From an uncultured Desulfobulbaceae bacterium (GTDB lineage Bacteria; Desulfobacterota; Desulfobulbia; Desulfobulbales; CALZHT01), in contig CALZHT010000008.1 of assembly GCA_945787445.1 (NCBI GenBank), positions 1 to 64,000 on the forward strand: DNA of 64,000 nt, written 5' to 3'. This document shows positions 60,313-64,000 of the stretch, piece after piece. Under the pieces are notes generated by a model. It did not search any database, was not told the DNA's origin, and saw only the letters and a program-made list of their open reading frames with translations. The translations under genes and the position numbers were made by a program. Numbering within the stretch: position 1 is the stretch's first letter; every line of letters starts with the position of its first letter.

Positions 60313-63300
60313 ATGAAAAACGTCCGCATTTTCATCTCTTCCCCAGGCGATGTCGTAGAGGAACGTAACCGAGCCAAACAAGTCGTTGAACAGCTGCGCC
60401 GCCGTTACGCAGGACGGCTGACTCTGGAAGCAGTGCTATGGGAAGACCTTCCCTTGCAGGCTGATATGTCCTTTCAGGAGGGTATCGATGTTGTCTTGTC
60501 TGACGAGCATAGAATTGATATCGCGCTGTTTATCCTCTGGTCACGGTTAGGAACTCCCCTGGGTGCTTTGGTTACCAAAGAAGACGGCACCGAGTATCGC
60601 TCCGGCACGGAACGGGAGTTCGACCTCATGCTCCGCGCCCGGGCACAGGCCAAGGAAAAAGTTGGGCAAGGCCAATTGCAGGAAGTACGCCCCTCCATTC
60701 TCGTCTACCTCCGCCAGGACGACAACAGCTTTGATGAGCGGTTGCGAGGGAAATCTACTGACGAAAAGGAAAGGCTCATCGATCAAAAGAAACTCGTGGA
60801 GCAGTTCATTCGCGAGGAGTTTCATGATCCAGAGGGCGGCGCCAATATCCGCGCCTATCACCCATTTGAAAGCCCCACTACCTTCTCCAAACAGCTCCGC
60901 GTCCACCTCCAGGGAATGCTCGACAACATAGCGAGTGATATTGAAGGCCAGCCGATTTGGGACATCGACCAAAAAGGTCCGCCGTTCCGCGGCCTGGAAG
61001 TCTTTGACTATGAACATACCGATGTGTTCTTCGGCCGCGAGGATGAAACCCTTGAAGTCCGCCAAGCCTTTCGGGAACAGGCGCGCAACGGCTGCGCCTT
61101 TGTTCTCATTTCCGGGGCCAGCGGCAGCGGCAAATCGTCGCTGGCCCGCGCCGGGGTACTCCCCACCCTGGTCAGCTACGAGATCGATGAATCCATTGCT
61201 GGTTGGCGGTATGCAGTGTTCAGTCCCGGTCAGGTGGCCGACGATGGTTTGCTTCTCGGCCTTGCACGGTTCCTGATGAGTGATACGGCTCTCCCCGAGC
61301 TTCGCAGTGATGACCAGGCTCTTGATGATCTCACCGCGGGATTGACCAAGGACCCCGAGGTCACCTATAAACTTCGAATCAAACAGGGGCTACAAAAGGC
61401 CGCCGAAATGGCTACGGTGCGCAGCGATTTTTTCGAACGTTGTGAGCAGCTTCCCGTGCTCATGGCTATGAAAGGAACCGGCGGCCAGTTTTCCGTCCAG
61501 GTTCCGGGAGCCGACGCTCTGCGCCGCCTAATCACAGAACCAGCCCGCCTGGCCGGGCTCAAATTTGAAGAACACAACTGTAAAACCCTTAACAGTGTTA
61601 TCCTTGACGACGCTTCACAATACCCTGAGTTGCTGCCGCTTCTTGAATATCTTTTGCTGGAACTCTTCCGGGCGCGCAGCAAGGATAACGTCCTGACCTT
61701 TGAGGCGTATGAAAATTTCGCGGCGCACACGCAGGACGGTATGAAGCTCGGTGGCATCCGGGGCGCCCTTGCCAAACGGGCCGAAGAAACCTTTCGTCAG
61801 GTCAATCCCAGCGAAGTTGTCTTTGCCTCGGTTATGAATTCTCTGATCACTATCGGCGGCGATGAAGAAGAAAGCGCTGTCCGCCGCATTGTGCCACTCG
61901 CGGATGTCACCGATACACCTGAGAAAAAAGCATTTGTTCAGGCCTTTGTCCAGGCCCGCCTCTTCACCACCCACGGCGAACCCCAGCAAGAACCGGTACA
62001 GTCGCAAACAAAGTCCCACTTAGAAAACGAAGGTTTGAAAGACAGACCATGGGGGGCCGCAACCGTTTCTGTTGCTCATGAAGCCTTATTTCGAGTCTGG
62101 GGAAAAGCAGTCAACTGGATCGAATCTAACAAAGAATTCCTCCGTGTACGGGCACAGGTCGCCCAGCGCATGCAACAAGGCGGTGTGCTCCTACCGGGCG
62201 ATCCCCTGTTCGATCGTGCCCGGGCCCAGTTGGCCCAGCAACGCGAGCGTTTTGATGATAAAAAACAGGTTCTCTATATTGAACAGGCAATTGCCGATGC
62301 GAAACGGAAGGAAAGGCGCGCCAAAAATATTCGGCATTCTGTTATTGCCGGATTGCTTGTGATGGCGCTAGTGGCGCTGGGTGGTATGGGTTGGGCAATC
62401 CTGGAGTCTGCCAGATCTACTCAACTCACCATCGAAACCCAACTTAGAGAAGCCAAGTTAACCTGGCGCACACGTGCGCAGGGAGCAACCGAAAGGACGG
62501 AATTTCCACAAAACGTTCTTTATGCCTGTCGCGCACTTGGATTCAAGGGATATGGTTTTGAAAAACTCACTAGGGAGCAGCAAAAAACCATTATGGAGAA
62601 ATTTCCCCAGCTTTTCGACTTTAATCAGCATTCAGAGCTGTTTCATGATCTCAGGCAGCCTATGGAAGGACCGACAAAACCCTTACTGCCCATCTGGTCA
62701 AGTCCGAGGACCAATCATCACGAGAGTTCTGTCAATAGCGTGGTCTTCAGCCCTGATGGTAAGATTGCGGCCAGCGGCAGTGAGGACAATACTATCAAGC
62801 TGTGGGATGTGGCGAGCGGCACTGAGAAAGCAACTTTGAGGGCTCATGAGAGCAGTGTCACTAGCGTGGCCTTCAGCCCTGATGGTGAGATTGTGGCCAG
62901 CGGCAGTAAGGACAAGACTATCAAGCTGTGGGATGTGGCGAGCGGCACTGAGAAAGCAACTTTGAGGGCTCATGAGAACAGTGTCACTAGCGTGGTCTTC
63001 AGCCCTGATGGTAAGATTGCGGCTAGCGGTAGTTGGGACAAGACTATCAAGCTGTGGGATGTGGCGAGCGGCACTGAGAAAGCAACTTTGAGGGCTCATG
63101 AGAGCAGTGTCTCTAGCGTGGCCTTCAGCCCTGATGGCAAGACCTTGGCCAGCGGCAGTACGGACAATACTATTAAGCTGTGGGATGTGGCGAGCGGCAC
63201 TGAGAAAGTTACTTTGAGGGGGCATTGGGGCGATGTCACTAGCGTGGCCTTCAGCCCTGATGGTAAGATTGTGGCCAGCAGCGGCAGTATGGGCATGACT

Positions 63301-64000
63301 ATCAAGCTGTGGGATGTGGCAAGCGGCACTGAGAAAGCAACTTTGAGGGGGCATCGGCGCGGTGTTACTAGCGTGGCCTTTAGCCCTGATGGTAAGATTG
63401 TGGCCAGCGGCAGTAAGGACAAGACTATCAAGCTGTGGGATGTGGCAAACGGCACTGAGAAAGCAACTTTGAGTGGGCATGGGGACTGGGTCTTTAGCGT
63501 GGCCTTCAGCCCTGATGGCAAGACCTTGGCCAGCGGCAGTTATGACAAGACTATCAAGCTGTGGAATGTGGCAAACGGCACTGAGAAAGCAACTTTGAGC
63601 GGGCATGAGTACAGTGTCACTAGCGTGGCCTTCAGCCCTGATGGCAAGACCTTGGCCAGCGGCAGTTGGGACAATACTATTAAGCTGTGGGATGTGGCGA
63701 GCGGCACCGAGAAAGCAACTTTGAGCGGGCATGGGGACTGGGTCTTTAGCGTGGCCTTCAGCCCTGATGGTAAGATTTTGGCCAGCAGTAGTATAGACAT
63801 GACTATCAAGCTGTGGGATGTGGCGAGCGGCACTGAGAAAGCAACTTTGAGGGGGCATTGGGGCATTATCAATAGCGTGGCCTTTAGCCCTGATGGTAAG
63901 ATTGTGGCCAGCGGCAGAAAGGACAAGACTATCAAGCTGTGGGATGTGGCGAGCGGCACCGAGAAAGCAACTTTGAGTGGGCATGGGGACTATGTCAATA
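60313..64000 (+). CDS. DUF4062-NTPase-transmembrane-WD40 protein, NLR-like (3' end outside the window)
   Basis: Open from ATG 60313 (or 60295) to the window end without a stop: at least 1229 residues. It is missing from the ORF track because no stop codon is in the window. Residues 1-170: DUF4062-like domain (MKNVRIFISSPGDVVEERNRA), related in some views to TIR-like folds. Residues 260-480: P-loop NTPase of the novel-STAND type, Walker A GASGSGKSS at 268-276 and VRSDFFERC (about 369-377). A Walker B segment between them is not visible. A transmembrane helix (about 676-697, SVIAGLLVMALVALGGMGWAI). From about 803: ten complete WD40 repeats and the start of an eleventh. Such layouts occur in bacterial STAND/NLR-like proteins linked to defence. 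Function unproven. Confidence 0.88.
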   Translation, partial: MKNVRIFISSPGDVVEERNRAKQVVEQLRRRYAGRLTLEAVLWEDLPLQADMSFQEGIDVVLSDEHRIDIALFILWSRLGTPLGALVTKEDGTEYRSGTEREFDLMLRARAQAKEKVGQGQLQEVRPSILVYLRQDDNSFDERLRGKSTDEKERLIDQKKLVEQFIREEFHDPEGGANIRAYHPFESPTTFSKQLRVHLQGMLDNIASDIEGQPIWDIDQKGPPFRGLEVFDYEHTDVFFGREDETLEVRQAFREQARNGCAFVLISGASGSGKSSLARAGVLPTLVSYEIDESIAGWRYAVFSPGQVADDGLLLGLARFLMSDTALPELRSDDQALDDLTAGLTKDPEVTYKLRIKQGLQKAAEMATVRSDFFERCEQLPVLMAMKGTGGQFSVQVPGADALRRLITEPARLAGLKFEEHNCKTLNSVILDDASQYPELLPLLEYLLLELFRARSKDNVLTFEAYENFAAHTQDGMKLGGIRGALAKRAEETFRQVNPSEVVFASVMNSLITIGGDEEESAVRRIVPLADVTDTPEKKAFVQAFVQARLFTTHGEPQQEPVQSQTKSHLENEGLKDRPWGAATVSVAHEALFRVWGKAVNWIESNKEFLRVRAQVAQRMQQGGVLLPGDPLFDRARAQLAQQRERFDDKKQVLYIEQAIADAKRKERRAKNIRHSVIAGLLVMALVALGGMGWAILESARSTQLTIETQLREAKLTWRTRAQGATERTEFPQNVLYACRALGFKGYGFEKLTREQQKTIMEKFPQLFDFNQHSELFHDLRQPMEGPTKPLLPIWSSPRTNHHESSVNSVVFSPDGKIAASGSEDNTIKLWDVASGTEKATLRAHESSVTSVAFSPDGEIVASGSKDKTIKLWDVASGTEKATLRAHENSVTSVVFSPDGKIAASGSWDKTIKLWDVASGTEKATLRAHESSVSSVAFSPDGKTLASGSTDNTIKLWDVASGTEKVTLRGHWGDVTSVAFSPDGKIVASSGSMGMTIKLWDVASGTEKATLRGHRRGVTSVAFSPDGKIVASGSKDKTIKLWDVANGTEKATLSGHGDWVFSVAFSPDGKTLASGSYDKTIKLWNVANGTEKATLSGHEYSVTSVAFSPDGKTLASGSWDNTIKLWDVASGTEKATLSGHGDWVFSVAFSPDGKILASSSIDMTIKLWDVASGTEKATLRGHWGIINSVAFSPDGKIVASGRKDKTIKLWDVASGTEKATLSGHGDYVN
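62719..64000 (+). repeat. WD40-encoding tandem repeats of 126 bp, ten complete plus a partial
   Basis: Each unit encodes 42 residues (GHxxxVxSVAFSPDGKxxASGSxDxTIKLWDVASGTEKATL). One unit (repeat 5) has one extra residue (ASSGSMGM). DNA identity is very high. Differences cluster at the three residues after GH, at one residue two places later, at the residue after ASGS and at the one after the next D. The antisense strand is also open, which produces a false 428-residue ORF. Confidence 0.95.

Noticed and set aside
62698-63984. 428-residue minus-strand ORF with regular internal repeats
   Set aside because: It is the antisense of the WD40 repeats; a repeated unit without stop on the opposite strand keeps the frame open. 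No ribosome-binding site, and the coding sense is clear on the plus strand.
62719-64000. CRISPR array
   Set aside because: The 126-bp repeats are in frame and code for WD40 motifs; there are no short repeats with unique spacers anywhere in the window.

Overview
The window looks like a chromosomal segment of a Gram-negative, respiring, mid-GC bacterium, most probably a Desulfobacterota member (Desulfobulbales-like). This is inference from gene content: an eight-haem c-type cytochrome of the hydroxylamine-oxidoreductase type, EF-P with EpmA, TrmFO, zinc-LID adenylate kinase, a multi-subunit Mrp-type cation/H+ antiporter, three tandem small heat-shock proteins, several lipoproteins, and an unusual-lipid cluster with CrtI-like, radical-SAM and ketosynthase genes. 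No taxonomic marker such as rRNA is present.

Layout. 1-3.0 kb: the 3' part of a small protein, a secreted FlgT-like protein and a secreted CsgG-like protein, closed by a terminator. 3.2-28.7 kb: one large two-armed lipid or polyketide-like cluster. The plus arm (3.2-16.1 kb) encodes a ketoreductase, two hotdog dehydratases, a LolA-like carrier, an MMPL exporter, a DUF3261-like lipoprotein, a thioesterase, a ketosynthase, a B12-type radical SAM enzyme, an orphan protein, a BtrH-type acyltransferase-like protein, an ABC-2 exporter and an ACP. A UbiB kinase plus phasin-like pair (minus strand) sits in the middle. The minus arm (28.7-18.6 kb) encodes two more ketosynthases, a CrtI-like FAD oxidoreductase, a second ACP, a PlsC acyltransferase, a PaaK-like adenylate-forming enzyme, a SPASM radical SAM enzyme, a second B12-type radical SAM enzyme and a KASIII-like enzyme. 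Together these could activate a starter acid, extend it on dedicated ACPs, modify it by desaturase/radical chemistry, and place it in a lipid or export it. It resembles ladderane-type clusters, but the product cannot be read from sequence.

29-41 kb: housekeeping and stress genes (efp-epmA, octahaem cytochrome, type-4 uracil-DNA glycosylase, an M1 peptidase-ChaN-PDZ fusion, trmFO, adk, three hsp20). 41.5-48.7 kb: a nine-gene Mrp antiporter operon between two strong terminators. 49-60.2 kb: an accessory, partly AT-rich stretch of single small genes (Tpx-like lipoprotein, two PilZ proteins, a response regulator, alpha/beta hydrolase, decayed outer-membrane protein genes, DUF4386, alcohol dehydrogenase). 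60.3 kb to the end: a large open gene for a DUF4062-NTPase-transmembrane-WD40 protein, cut by the window edge, whose near-identical WD40 repeats differ at a few fixed positions, as in rapidly diversifying NLR-like receptors.

Several families of dispersed intergenic repeats run through the window. The best supported has four copies of about 105 bp that end in a hairpin with compensatory base changes.
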